From assembly GCF_000495475.1 (NCBI RefSeq), contig NZ_ASGZ01000033.1, positions 1-38,121 of the forward strand: 38,121 nucleotides of DNA, given 5' to 3'. A program made the position numbers and the translations under genes. The stretch is from Candidatus Halobonum tyrrellensis G22 (GTDB lineage Archaea; Halobacteriota; Halobacteria; Halobacteriales; Haloferacaceae). Shown here one piece after another: positions 1 through 7,911 of this stretch (position 1 is the stretch's first letter; every line of letters starts with the position of its first letter). The notes under the pieces were generated by a model that did not search any database, had not been told where the DNA came from, and saw nothing but the letters and a program-made list of their open reading frames with translations.

Positions 1-317
1 GGCGCCTCCATCTCGCCGGCGAGGCGCGCGGCGTCGGCCGCCAGCGTCCCGGGGTCGACCCCCGCCTCGGCCGCGACGGTCCGGAGGTGGGCGGCCAGGA
101 GCGTCAGCGCCCGCAAGCGGGTCTGGTCGCCGTCGCCGCCGCGCGCGACGGCCGTCTCCACCTCGCCGCCGCGGACGACGCCGACGTGGACCGCGCGCAG
201 GTCGTCGCCCGCCAACAGCGCACGCGCGTTCGACAGTTCGCGCTCGAAGCCGGCGTCCGCGCCGTCGCCGTCGGCGTCCGACTCCGGGTCGTCGGCGTCG
301 TCGGGGGCGTCGCTCAC
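1..317 (-). CDS. Small acidic haloarchaeal protein, cut by window edge
   Basis: This reading frame is absent from simple ATG-based lists because it starts with GTG (complement of 315-317) and runs off the left edge. It begins MSDAPDDADDPE and has an acidic N-terminal tail of about 25 residues. A compact domain follows (ELSNARALLAGDDLRAVHVG, then a predicted helical part reading LRALTLLAAHLRTVAAEAG). About 105 residues are visible and the C-terminus is missing. It lies 53 nt downstream of the Rieske gene on the same strand, so co-transcription is likely. The alternating Val/Gly pattern and the helices look like a small soluble regulatory or roadblock-like fold, but I cannot assign a function. 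Third-position GC matches its neighbours, which supports real coding. Confidence 0.7.
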   Translation of the reverse strand, partial: MSDAPDDADDPESDADGDGADAGFERELSNARALLAGDDLRAVHVGVVRGGEVETAVARGGDGDQTRLRALTLLAAHLRTVAAEAGVDPGTLAADAARLAGEMEA

Positions 318-370
318 GGGTCGACGTGACCGCGGCGCGAGAAAAGGCCGTCGGGGACCGCTCGGCTCGG

Positions 371-1264
371 TTACTCGTCGGGGCGCGGCAGCGAGGTGAA
401 CACCGTCTCGACGATGCTGAACGGCTCGTACACCGACTGGTGGCACGGGCAGTACACCTCGTTGGCGGCCGCGAACTTGGCCGACGACTCTGTCTGCTTG
501 TAGCCGGGGATACAACAGAAGTGGGTGCACTTGTTGAGCCACGCGATGAACCCCTCGGCGGTCGACGCCTGGAGCCACTCCTGTGTGGCGGCGTCGACCT
601 CGTACGTCTCGCCGTCGGCGCCCGTCGCCCGTCCCGTCTCGGCGAGTTGCTCGATGAGCGGCGAGCGGAGGAGTTGGATCGGGAGGGTGTCCTCCGACTC
701 CTGCGAGCGCCACGTCCCCGTGGCGGGCTTGCCCAGCCCGGGGACGCCGATACCGTTCCCCCACGACTCGTAGTTGTCGAACAGGTCGACGGTGAACCGC
801 TCGCCGCCGCTCATCGCCTCCGACTGCCAGTCGTACGCCGGGCTCTGCCCCGACCGGAAGAAGTTGTCCCCATCGTAGTCGGGGGCGACGTTCGTGTACG
901 TCTGGATGCCGCAGTACTGGAACCACTCGGAGGAGTACGTCTTCCCGCCGAGGTCCATCTCCGCGACCGTGATCTGGGTGTTGTTCTCGGTGACCGTCTT
1001 GACCTCGGGCCAGACCCCCTCGACGTAGCCGTCGGAGGTGACCTCCAGCGGGATCTGGGGCATGCCGCGCGGCGCGGGCCCGTCGGTGTTCTCGATGGCC
1101 ATCGCCCGGGTCGACCCGCCGCCCGTCCCGGGGCTGGTGGTGACGCTGTTGACGGCGGCGGCGCCGCCGGCCCCGACGCCGGCGAGGGCCGCGCCGCCGA
1201 CGACCCCCTTGACGAACCGGCGACGACCGGACTCGCCGGGATACTTGTCGTCGTTCGCGCTCAT
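371..1264 (-). CDS. Rieske iron-sulfur protein with Tat signal
   Basis: A 297-residue Rieske [2Fe-2S] protein that probably passes electrons from quinol to a cytochrome b partner on the outer face of the membrane. The start is the ATG at 1264, because the twin-arginine motif GRRRFVKGVVGG then falls near residue 13, followed by a hydrophobic Ala/Gly stretch. The sequence GGAGGG lies just upstream. A longer frame exists but would bury the Tat signal. Cluster ligands are visible near the C-terminus: C246 and H248 in CTHFCC, and C272 and H275 in CPCH, with C250/C251 and C274 available for the usual disulfide. The mature domain is larger than a minimal Rieske domain, as in haloarchaeal homologues. 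No cytochrome b gene is visible in this window; it may lie beyond the left edge. Confidence 0.93.
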   Translation of the reverse strand: MSANDDKYPGESGRRRFVKGVVGGAALAGVGAGGAAAVNSVTTSPGTGGGSTRAMAIENTDGPAPRGMPQIPLEVTSDGYVEGVWPEVKTVTENNTQITVAEMDLGGKTYSSEWFQYCGIQTYTNVAPDYDGDNFFRSGQSPAYDWQSEAMSGGERFTVDLFDNYESWGNGIGVPGLGKPATGTWRSQESEDTLPIQLLRSPLIEQLAETGRATGADGETYEVDAATQEWLQASTAEGFIAWLNKCTHFCCIPGYKQTESSAKFAAANEVYCPCHQSVYEPFSIVETVFTSLPRPDE

Positions 1265-1637
1265 TACCGACCCTCCGGTGTGCCGACGCAAAAGCTTGAC
1301 GAAAGGTCGATCGAAGCGCAGTACCCGGGATCTCGCGGCGTTCGGACGCCCCCTCACACGCCCCCCGCTGTGCCCGTCCCGCGCGACGCTCACGAGCGGT
1401 ACGTAGCCGCCCGAACCCCTCGTAGCGAACTACTTGACCCGTCGCCGCTCACGCAGCCCTGGCGTCCGCGTGACGGGCGGTCGCCGTTTCGTGTCCACGC
1501 CGGCCTCGCGGTTCGTGTCCCGCGCGGCCCCCCTTCGGTTCCGGCCCGCGTTCGCGCCGATCGATCGGTACTCGGGAGTGAGGCAATTTTTCCCCGAACC
1601 GGCAACTGTTGAGGCTCCGCGTGTTACTCGTCATCGC
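1265..1637. other. Divergent intergenic region between Rieske gene and ppc
   Basis: These 373 bases separate two divergently transcribed genes and should hold both promoters. On the minus strand an AT-rich stretch (AAGCTTTTGCG, about 1288-1298) sits at a plausible TATA distance before the Rieske ATG. On the plus strand AGGCAATTTTT (about 1581-1591) lies about 50 nt before the ppc ATG, which would leave a short leader. Long open frames cross the region on both strands, but they lack the codon bias of the neighbours and carry no recognisable motif. I read it as non-coding. Confidence 0.6.
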
Positions 1638-4319
1638 ATGACTGACGAGGAGCGGACCGTAGAGCGAGACGTACGCGAACTCGGCGCCGACCTCGGGTCG
1701 GTCGTCCGCCGACACACGTCCGACGCCGCGTTCGACGCGGTCGAGGACGTGCGCACGGGGTCGATCGACTACCGTCGGGGCGACGCCGACAGCCGGGCGC
1801 CCGTCCGGGAGCGGCTGGCGGGGTTGGACCCCGAGACGACCCGGACGGTGGCGCGGGCGTTCGCCACCTACTTCGAACTGGTCAACGTCGCCGAGGAGCG
1901 CCAGCGGGTCCGCGCGGTCAGGCAGGGCCGAACCGCGGGGACGCTCGGCGACGGTCTCGACGAGACCGCCGACGCGCTCGCGTCCGTCGACCGCGAGACC
2001 GCCGAGCGCGTGCTCGCGGACGTGCGGGTGGTGCCGACGTTCACCGCCCACCCGACCGAGGCGCGCCGGAAGACGGTGAAGGCGAAACTCCGACGGGTGT
2101 CGGAGACGCTCGCCGACCTCGACGAGCGACGCCTCACCGACGACGAGGCGGCGGCGCTCGACGGCGGTCTCGGCGCCGAGGTGGCGTCGCTGTGGGCGAC
2201 CCGGCAGGTCCGCTCGCGCCGCCCCACGCCGTCCGACGAGGCGCGGGACGTGCGGTGGTACCTGGAGGGGACGCTGTTCGACGTGCTCGACGACACGTAC
2301 GACGCGCTGACCGACGCCGTCGCCGAGGCCCACCCCGACCTGGACGTTCCCTCGGTGCTTGAGTTCCGGTCGTGGGCGGGCAGCGACCGCGACGGCAACC
2401 CCCACGTCACGCCCGACGTGACGGCAGAGACGCTCGACGCCCAGCGGGCGGCGGTGCTCGACCGCTACGACGACGCCCTCCGCGACGTCGCGAGCGCCGC
2501 CAGCCACGAGGCGAGCCGCCTCGACCACACCGACGTATTCGAGGAGCGCGCCGCCGCCGAGCGGGCGGCGGTGCCGGCCGTCGCCGACCGCCTCGACGAG
2601 GAGTACCCCGAGGAGCCGTACCGGCGGTTCGTCAACCTGCTCCGCGCGCGCGTCGACCGGGTCGACGACCTCCGCCCCGGCGGGTTCGACGACGCGGCCG
2701 ACCTGGAGTCGGCGCTGGCGACGCTCGACTCGGACCTGCGCGCGAACGAGTACGAGTCGGTCGCCGACGAGGCGGTCGAACCGCTCCGGCGGCGCGTCGA
2801 GACGTTCGGCTTCTCGCTGGCGGCGCTCGACCTCCGCGACCACCGCGAGAACCACACCGAGACGGTCGCGGCCGTCCTCGACCGCGAGGGGGTCGACTAC
2901 CACGCGCTCTCGGAGACCGAGCGGGTCGACCTGCTCACCGAGTCCGTCGTCGACGAGTCGGTCGGGACGCTCGACCCGGACGGTCTCGGGGAGACGCCCG
3001 CGCGGGTGTGCGACCGCTTCGCGGCGCTCGCCGACTGGCACGCCGAGTACGGCGAGGAGGCGATCGACACCTACTGCATCTCGATGACCGAGGAGCCGTC
3101 GCACGTGTTGGAGGTGCTCTACCTCGCGGATCTGGCGGGCGTGGTGTCGCTGCCCGACCACTGCGGGCTGGACGTGGTGCCGCTGCTCGAAACCGCGTCG
3201 GCGCTGTCGAACGCCCGCTCCATCTTCGAGACGCTGACCGACAACGAGGCGTACGGCGCCGCCCTCGACGTCCGCGGCGGCGTCCAGGAGGTGATGCTGG
3301 GCTACTCCGACTCCAACAAGGAGAACGGCCCGCTGGCGGCGTCGTGGGACCTCCACCGCAACGCCCGGCGGCTGGCGGAGGTGGCCGACGACGTGGGCGT
3401 CGAACTCCGGCTGTTCCACGGCCGCGGCGGCTCCATCTCGCGGGGCGGCGGGCCGATGAACGAGGCGCTGCTCGCGCTGCCGACGGAGACGGCGACCGGC
3501 GAGGTGAAGTTCACCGAGCAGGGTGAGTCCATCGCCGAGAAGTACGCCAACCCCGACGTGGCCGAACGCGAGTTGGAGCAGATGCTCGACGCGCAGGTCC
3601 GCGCGCGCCTCCGCAACCTCACCGGCGACGCGCCCGACGTGCGCGACGAGTGGGTCGACGCGATGGACGCCGCGGGCGAGGCGGCGCGGACGGCGTACCG
3701 CGACCTGCTCGACACGGAGGGGTTCGTCTCCTTCTTCGAGACGGTGACGCCCATCGCGGTCATCGAGGACCTCAACATGGGGTCGCGGCCCGCCTCGCGG
3801 TCGGGCGAGCGCACGGTCGAGGACCTCCGCGCCATCCCGTGGGTGTTCTCGTGGACGCAGTGTCGCGCCATCCTCCCCGGCTGGTACTCGGTGGCGTCGG
3901 GGCTGGACGCATTCCTCGACGACGGCGGCGACGTGGAGACGCTCCGCGAGATGTACGAGTCGTGGCCGTTCTTCCGGACGACCGTCGACCACGTCGCGCT
4001 GTCGCTCGCGCGGACGGACCTGGAGATCGTCGACGAGTACGCCGAACTCGCCGACGAGGACCTCCGCGAGCGGTTCCTCCCGCGGATCCGCGCGGAGCAC
4101 GACCGCGCGGTCGAACTCGTCCGGAGCGTCACCGGCCGCGAGCGACTGCTCCGCCGCGAGTGGCTCGACGAGACGCTCGACCGGCGCAACCCGTACGTCG
4201 ACCCGCTCAACCTGCTACAGGCGGACCTGCTGAGTCGGGAGAACCGAACCGACGCCGAGGAGCGCGCGCTGCGGCTCACGGTCAAGGGCATCGCCGCCGG
4301 GATGAAGAACACGGGGTGA
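1638..4319 (+). CDS. ppc: Phosphoenolpyruvate carboxylase
   Basis: An 893-residue bacterial-type PEP carboxylase, which converts PEP and bicarbonate to oxaloacetate and phosphate to replenish the TCA cycle. The start is ATG 1638 (MTDEERTVERDV); the frame stays open upstream but that part shows no family similarity. Signature motifs occur in order: the catalytic-His region TAHPTEARR, GSDRDGNPHVT, MLGYSDSNKENG, the Gly-rich loop FHGRGGSISRGGGP, EQGESIAEKYANP, MGSRPASR, WVFSWTQCRAILPGWY, and the C-terminal NPYVDPLNLLQ. The tail MKNTG matches the family's usual ending. Length is normal for the family. The gene is monocistronic, diverging from the Rieske gene and converging on a small membrane-protein gene. 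Confidence 0.98.
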   Translation: MTDEERTVERDVRELGADLGSVVRRHTSDAAFDAVEDVRTGSIDYRRGDADSRAPVRERLAGLDPETTRTVARAFATYFELVNVAEERQRVRAVRQGRTAGTLGDGLDETADALASVDRETAERVLADVRVVPTFTAHPTEARRKTVKAKLRRVSETLADLDERRLTDDEAAALDGGLGAEVASLWATRQVRSRRPTPSDEARDVRWYLEGTLFDVLDDTYDALTDAVAEAHPDLDVPSVLEFRSWAGSDRDGNPHVTPDVTAETLDAQRAAVLDRYDDALRDVASAASHEASRLDHTDVFEERAAAERAAVPAVADRLDEEYPEEPYRRFVNLLRARVDRVDDLRPGGFDDAADLESALATLDSDLRANEYESVADEAVEPLRRRVETFGFSLAALDLRDHRENHTETVAAVLDREGVDYHALSETERVDLLTESVVDESVGTLDPDGLGETPARVCDRFAALADWHAEYGEEAIDTYCISMTEEPSHVLEVLYLADLAGVVSLPDHCGLDVVPLLETASALSNARSIFETLTDNEAYGAALDVRGGVQEVMLGYSDSNKENGPLAASWDLHRNARRLAEVADDVGVELRLFHGRGGSISRGGGPMNEALLALPTETATGEVKFTEQGESIAEKYANPDVAERELEQMLDAQVRARLRNLTGDAPDVRDEWVDAMDAAGEAARTAYRDLLDTEGFVSFFETVTPIAVIEDLNMGSRPASRSGERTVEDLRAIPWVFSWTQCRAILPGWYSVASGLDAFLDDGGDVETLREMYESWPFFRTTVDHVALSLARTDLEIVDEYAELADEDLRERFLPRIRAEHDRAVELVRSVTGRERLLRREWLDETLDRRNPYVDPLNLLQADLLSRENRTDAEERALRLTVKGIAAGMKNTG

Positions 4320-4366
4320 GCGCGGCCGCGCCGGCGCGCGCCCGTCGCGTCGGGTCGCCATCCGCC

Positions 4367-4663
4367 TCAGGGCCGCAGTCGCTCCGACGCGGCGGCCAGC
4401 GTCCCCGACCCGAAGACGGCCGCCGCCGCGGTCAACACCAGTACCGCCAGCGCGCCGCCGAGGAACCCGTCGAGGCTCGCGCCCGCCGCCACGCGGACGA
4501 GCAGCCCCCCGAGCAGCGCGAACAGCACCGCCACGCCGAGGACGAGACGCAGCGTCGCCCGCCGCGGCGGCGACCGGTCGGGCGGGCGGTCGGGGTCGGC
4601 CCCCTCGGCCCCCCCGGTCGCCCCGGCGCGCTCGGCGTCCGTCGGGTCCTGACCGTCTGACAT
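4367..4663 (-). CDS. Small two-helix membrane protein, unrecognised
   Basis: A 98-residue protein with a hydrophilic N-terminal half rich in Asp, Pro and Arg and two predicted membrane helices (about residues 38-60, LRLVLGVAVLFALLGGLLV, and 68-90). It has no catalytic motif. A good TATA-like element (complement of TATAAC at 4690-4696) sits about 26 nt before the ATG, so transcription is probably leaderless. It converges with ppc, leaving 47 nt between the two stop codons. Function is unknown. Confidence 0.75.
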   Translation of the reverse strand: MSDGQDPTDAERAGATGGAEGADPDRPPDRSPPRRATLRLVLGVAVLFALLGGLLVRVAAGASLDGFLGGALAVLVLTAAAAVFGSGTLAAASERLRP

Positions 4664-4689
4664 GGCGGGCTAGACGAGACGGCCCGCCC

Positions 4690-4696
4690 GTATAAC
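4690..4696 (-). promoter_or_regulatory. TATA box for the small membrane-protein gene
   Basis: The plus strand reads CGTATAACTCTC, giving GAGAGTTATACG on the coding strand. It is centred about 28 nt before the ATG at 4663, the spacing expected for a leaderless haloarchaeal transcript. Confidence 0.55.
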
Positions 4697-4763
4697 TCTC
4701 AGCCGTCCCCGGAGTGAAACTAAATCCGACAGACGCAAGGCGGCCGGGCGGGGAACCCCACCC

Positions 4764-5762
4764 GTGTCTCTTGGGGGTCGCCGGCGCGCGCTCGTCGCGT
4801 TCGCGGGTACCGCACTCACGTTCGGGACGGCGTTCGCGGGGATCAAAGCCGGGTTGGCCGCGGTGCCGCCCGCGCTGTTCGCCGGCGTCCGGTTCGTCGG
4901 CGGCGGACTGCTGTTGCTCGGCGTCTGGGGCGCGCTGGGTCGGCTCGACCGGCCGCGCGGCCGCGGCGACTGGTGGGGCGTGCTCGCGGCGGGCGCGTTC
5001 CTCGTCTGGCTCAACGGCGTGACGCTGTTCGTCGGCCAGCGGACCGTCACCAGCGCCGCCGCCGCGACGCTGTTCGCGGCGCTGCCGGTGCTCACGCCGC
5101 TGTTCGCGCGGGTGGTGCTCGGCGAACGCCTCGGCGCCCGCCGGACGGCCGGGCTGGCCGTCGGGTTCGCCGGGACGCTCGTTGTCGTCGCGCCCGACCC
5201 GGGCGCGCTCGCGTCGGTCTCGCCCGGGCGGGCGCTCGTCGGCGTCGCCGTCGTCAGCGCCGCGCTCGGCGGCGTCCTGCTCCGGCGCGCCGCCCCCGCG
5301 ATGGACAGCGTCTCGCTGACCGGGTGGGCGATGCTGCTCGGCGGGTGCGGGGCGCTCGCGACCAGCCGCGCGCTCGGCGAGTCGTGGACGGTGACGTGGA
5401 CGCCCGGCGCGGCCGTCGCCGTCGGCTACGTGGTCGCCGTCGCGACGGCGGTGTCGTTCCCGACGTACTTCTGGCTCATCGGGACGGTCGGGCCGACGCG
5501 CGCGAACCTCACCTCGTACGTCGTCCCGTTGGTCGCGGCGGTCGCCGGCGCCGTCGCGTTCGGGGAGACGGTGGCGCCGACCACCGCCGCCGGCTTCCTC
5601 GTCATCGCAGTCGGGTTCCTCGTGATGGAGTGGGAGACGGTCCGCGAGGCGTTCGGGCGGGGCGACCCCTCGGCGGACGAGGGCGCGGGTTCGGGTGCGC
5701 CACCGCCCGGCGGGGGCGGCGCGCCCGCCGACGGCGTCGACGACGTGGGACGCGAGCGGTGA
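4764..5762 (+). CDS. EamA/DMT-family transporter
   Basis: A 332-residue integral membrane protein with two tandem EamA repeats and about ten predicted helices. These include VAFAGTALTFGTAFAGIKAG near the N-terminus and FAALPVLTPLFARVVLGERL at the end of the first half. That second stretch is the characteristic EamA motif, in which a helix is followed by an acidic-basic loop. The second repeat carries SYVVPLVAAVAGAVAFGETV. Family members export or import small metabolites; the substrate cannot be read from sequence. The GTG start at 4764 gives a normal N-terminus, since helix 1 follows immediately. The C-terminal 35 residues form a Gly/Pro/Asp-rich cytoplasmic tail. It is probably transcribed alone, as it diverges from one membrane-protein gene and converges on the aldo/keto reductase gene. 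Confidence 0.92.
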   Translation: MSLGGRRRALVAFAGTALTFGTAFAGIKAGLAAVPPALFAGVRFVGGGLLLLGVWGALGRLDRPRGRGDWWGVLAAGAFLVWLNGVTLFVGQRTVTSAAAATLFAALPVLTPLFARVVLGERLGARRTAGLAVGFAGTLVVVAPDPGALASVSPGRALVGVAVVSAALGGVLLRRAAPAMDSVSLTGWAMLLGGCGALATSRALGESWTVTWTPGAAVAVGYVVAVATAVSFPTYFWLIGTVGPTRANLTSYVVPLVAAVAGAVAFGETVAPTTAAGFLVIAVGFLVMEWETVREAFGRGDPSADEGAGSGAPPPGGGGAPADGVDDVGRER

Positions 5763-5807
5763 CCGCCGACGGGGCGCGAGAGCGCGAGTCCGGCTCCGTG
5801 TTCGGCG

Positions 5808-6614
5808 TTACGCCTCGGCGTCGTTCCACGGCGCCGCGTCGAAGTCGACCAGACGCTCCTCCCGGTCGATGTCGTCGATCCGTTCGACCTCCTCGTCGGT
5901 GAGGTCGACGTCGAGGGCCGCGAGGTTGTCGCGGATGTGCTCCTCGCTCGTCGCCTTCGGGATGGCCGCGACGTTCTCCTTGGTGAGCAGCCACGCGATG
6001 GACACCTGCGCGGGCGTGGCGTCGTGGGCCTCGGCGACGTCTCGGATCTCGTCGACCTCCGCCACCTCGTTGCGCGCGATGGGCGAGTAGGCGACGAGCC
6101 AGTGGTCGTTCTCGACGGCGTACTCGCGGAGTTCCTCCTGTTGGAGCAGCGGGTGACACTCCACCTGGTGGGCGAAGACGGGCGCGTCGAGGTGGTCTCT
6201 CGCCTCGTCGAGTTGGTCCGGGCGGAAGTTCGAGAGCCCGATTCGATCGACCACGCCGTCGTCGACCAACTCGTCGAGGGCGCGGCACGTCTCCGCGGCG
6301 TCGTACGTGTCGAGCGGCCAGTGGACGTACAGCAGGTCGATGGTGTCGACGCCGAGGCGGGCGGCCGACTCGTGAGCCGTGGCGACCGCGTCGTCGTACG
6401 CCAGGTTGCCGGTGTCGAGTTTGGTCGCCACGAACGTGTCGTCCATGTCGGACCCCGACCGCTCGACGCCGCGGCGGACCAGCGCCTCGTTCTGGTACCC
6501 CTGTGCGGTGTCGACCATCTCGTAGCCCGCGTCGAGTGCGGTCGCCACGCTCTCGGTACACTGCGTGCCGGGGAGCAGGTACGTCCCCTCGCCGAACCGC
6601 TGGAACTCGGCCAT
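5808..6614 (-). CDS. Aldo/keto reductase
   Basis: A 268-residue NADPH-dependent oxidoreductase of the AKR superfamily, reducing an aldehyde or ketone (substrate not predictable). The catalytic tetrad is in the expected order: D35, Y40 (in DTAQGYQNE), K65 (VATKLD) and H98 (YVHWPL). The C-terminal cofactor region contains IPKATSEEHIRDN, typical of the 2,5-diketogluconate-reductase-like branch. The ATG at 6614 is chosen because the protein then starts at MAEFQRFGEG, just before the first beta strand. The longer upstream frame (to 6746) is Arg/Gly-rich and unlike the family. It stands alone, converging with the DMT transporter gene. Confidence 0.95.
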   Translation of the reverse strand: MAEFQRFGEGTYLLPGTQCTESVATALDAGYEMVDTAQGYQNEALVRRGVERSGSDMDDTFVATKLDTGNLAYDDAVATAHESAARLGVDTIDLLYVHWPLDTYDAAETCRALDELVDDGVVDRIGLSNFRPDQLDEARDHLDAPVFAHQVECHPLLQQEELREYAVENDHWLVAYSPIARNEVAEVDEIRDVAEAHDATPAQVSIAWLLTKENVAAIPKATSEEHIRDNLAALDVDLTDEEVERIDDIDREERLVDFDAAPWNDAEA

Positions 6615-6687
6615 GCTCGCGCGTCGGCCGCCGCCGGCGTCAACCCATCGGAACCGGACGTGTCCACCACCCACACCGCCCGGTGGT

Positions 6688-6755
6688 GTTCCGGCCGCGA
6701 CACGGCGGACGCAACACACCGCCCTGCGGCGTTCCGGACACGACACACCGGACGC
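6688..6755. repeat. Imperfect direct repeat in divergent promoter region
   Basis: Two similar segments of about 25 nt (6688-6712 and 6731-6755), both beginning GTTCCGG and ending CGGACGC, lie 43 nt apart between the aldo/keto reductase gene and the DUF5802-type gene. They differ at only a few positions. They could be tandem regulator sites or simply composition-driven repeats. Confidence 0.45.
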
Positions 6756-6773
6756 GCCCGCTCGCCCGCCGGA

Positions 6774-6794
6774 CGCCGGTGATTCTCACCGGCG
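6774..6794. promoter_or_regulatory. Perfect 9-bp inverted repeat upstream of a TATA box
   Basis: CGCCGGTGA, then TTC, then TCACCGGCG form a perfect palindrome with a 3-nt spacer. Its centre is about 40 nt upstream of the TATA box at 6823-6829, a position suited to an activator or a distal operator of the DUF5802-type gene. No U tract follows, so it is unlikely to be a terminator for either flanking gene. Confidence 0.5.
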
Positions 6795-6822
6795 AGAGCC
6801 GGGAACGGACGATCCCCACGAC

Positions 6823-6829
6823 TATATAA
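6823..6829 (+). promoter_or_regulatory. Strong TATA box for the DUF5802-type gene
   Basis: The sequence ACTATATAATG is the clearest TATA box in the window and is followed by an unusually AT-rich stretch (TTTTTCGGTAATGCTTAACA). Transcription should start near 6852-6855, leaving a leader of about 30 nt before the ATG at 6883. Confidence 0.7.
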
Positions 6830-6882
6830 TGTTTTTCGGTAATGCTTAACACGGTAACACGTCTCACGGACTACTGCACAGC

Positions 6883-7239
6883 ATGTTCGAACCGTTTTCG
6901 AGCGGATACTACCTCGGGGAGATGTACGTTCAGCCGCGGGCCTCGGACGCGGCGGCGATCAAGCGCGCGGACCACGAGAAGGTCAACGAGCAGTTGTACG
7001 CCACCGGCGACGGCGTGGAACGACTCGACAACCCGCTCGTGATGAAGGTGGGCACCCGCCACTTCCCCGTGGTCGCCGACGACGACGTGCCCGGCGGCAC
7101 GCTCGCGGTCCCGGAGTCGTCGGTGCCCGACGACCTCAAGTTCTCCCTGCCCGACCGCAGGGAGGTGTTCCTCGCGAACGCCGACCGGGCGCGCGACCTG
7201 ATCCAGTACACGGGCTGGGAGGACGAGGACTACGCCTGA
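6883..7239 (+). CDS. DUF5802-type haloarchaeal protein
   Basis: A 118-residue soluble protein beginning MFEPFSSGYYLGEMYVQP, with the conserved segments EKVNEQLYATGDGVERLDNP and REVFLANADRARDL. From memory these match a haloarchaea-wide family annotated as DUF5802, whose function is not established. There are no cysteines or catalytic signatures. The family is nearly universal in the class, which suggests a housekeeping role (inference). The strong promoter and the inverted repeat upstream suggest high and possibly regulated expression. Confidence 0.88.
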   Translation: MFEPFSSGYYLGEMYVQPRASDAAAIKRADHEKVNEQLYATGDGVERLDNPLVMKVGTRHFPVVADDDVPGGTLAVPESSVPDDLKFSLPDRREVFLANADRARDLIQYTGWEDEDYA

Positions 7240-7394
7240 GTCGACGGGCGGGGCGCGGAACGGGTCGACGGGTTCGTTGCCCGGGAGCGGTCCGTATCGC
7301 GCCGTCGACCGAGCTATCAACGGGGTTGCGTGTCACCCATCTGTACTTAGTCGTGTTACCATCCCTCCCGCGTCCCTCGGCGGTCTCGGAGGAG

Positions 7395-7802
7395 ATGCGC
7401 CGGGGCGCCCTCCTCGGCAGCGTCGGATACAGCCTGGTTCTGATAGTCACGGTGTCCGTGGCGTACTCGCCGCTCTTCTGGGTCGCACTGTTCACCGTTC
7501 AGGTCGGCCCGTGGGTGTGGTGGGCGTTGCTCGGCGGCGGGATCGTCGGCGCCACGCTGGGGGTCACGGTCGTCCGGTACGGGCTCCTGTCGCCGGTGCT
7601 GGTCGTTGCAGCCGCGTACGTCGTCACCGTCTACCGGATGTGGGAGACGTTGACCTCGCCGCGTCTGTTCCTCCCGGGAACGCCGCTCGACCTGTACGCA
7701 GTCGGGTGGCCGGTCCTGCTCGGCGTCGCGCTCGGGTGCGGTCTGGTCGAGCGTCACGTCCGGTCCATCGGTCGGACAGGCAGATCGTCCAACGGCAAGT
7801 AA
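7395..7802 (+). CDS. Four-helix membrane protein, unrecognised
   Basis: About 135 residues with four predicted membrane helices, starting at GALLGSVGYSLVLIVTVSVA. Further segments are WWALLGGGIVGATLGVTVV, SPVLVVAAAYVVTVY and GWPVLLGVALGCGLV. The C-terminus is short and basic. I chose ATG 7395; TTG 7326 or GTG 7353 would add 23 or 14 residues. The GGAGG lying directly against the ATG is too close to be an ideal ribosome site, so the start is uncertain. The gene sits alone between the DUF5802-type and VLRF1 genes. Function is unknown. Confidence 0.72.
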   Translation: MRRGALLGSVGYSLVLIVTVSVAYSPLFWVALFTVQVGPWVWWALLGGGIVGATLGVTVVRYGLLSPVLVVAAAYVVTVYRMWETLTSPRLFLPGTPLDLYAVGWPVLLGVALGCGLVERHVRSIGRTGRSSNGK

Positions 7803-7911
7803 CGGGTCGGGCTTCCTCGGCTGACCACGGCGAACGGACACGCTCCCGTGTCGAGTACACGGGTCGCCGTCTTTTTGCCCCGTCGGGTCGCCCCTCGGGG
7901 TAGACCACACC

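Noticed and set aside
1449-4100. 883-codon open frame antisense to ppc
   Set aside because: GC-rich haloarchaeal genes routinely leave long antisense frames. This one is Arg/Val-rich, has no motif, and ppc on the other strand has all family signatures.
7326-7394. N-terminal extension of the four-helix membrane protein from TTG 7326
   Set aside because: The added residues are not membrane-like and TTG is rare in haloarchaea. It was kept as an alternative start only.
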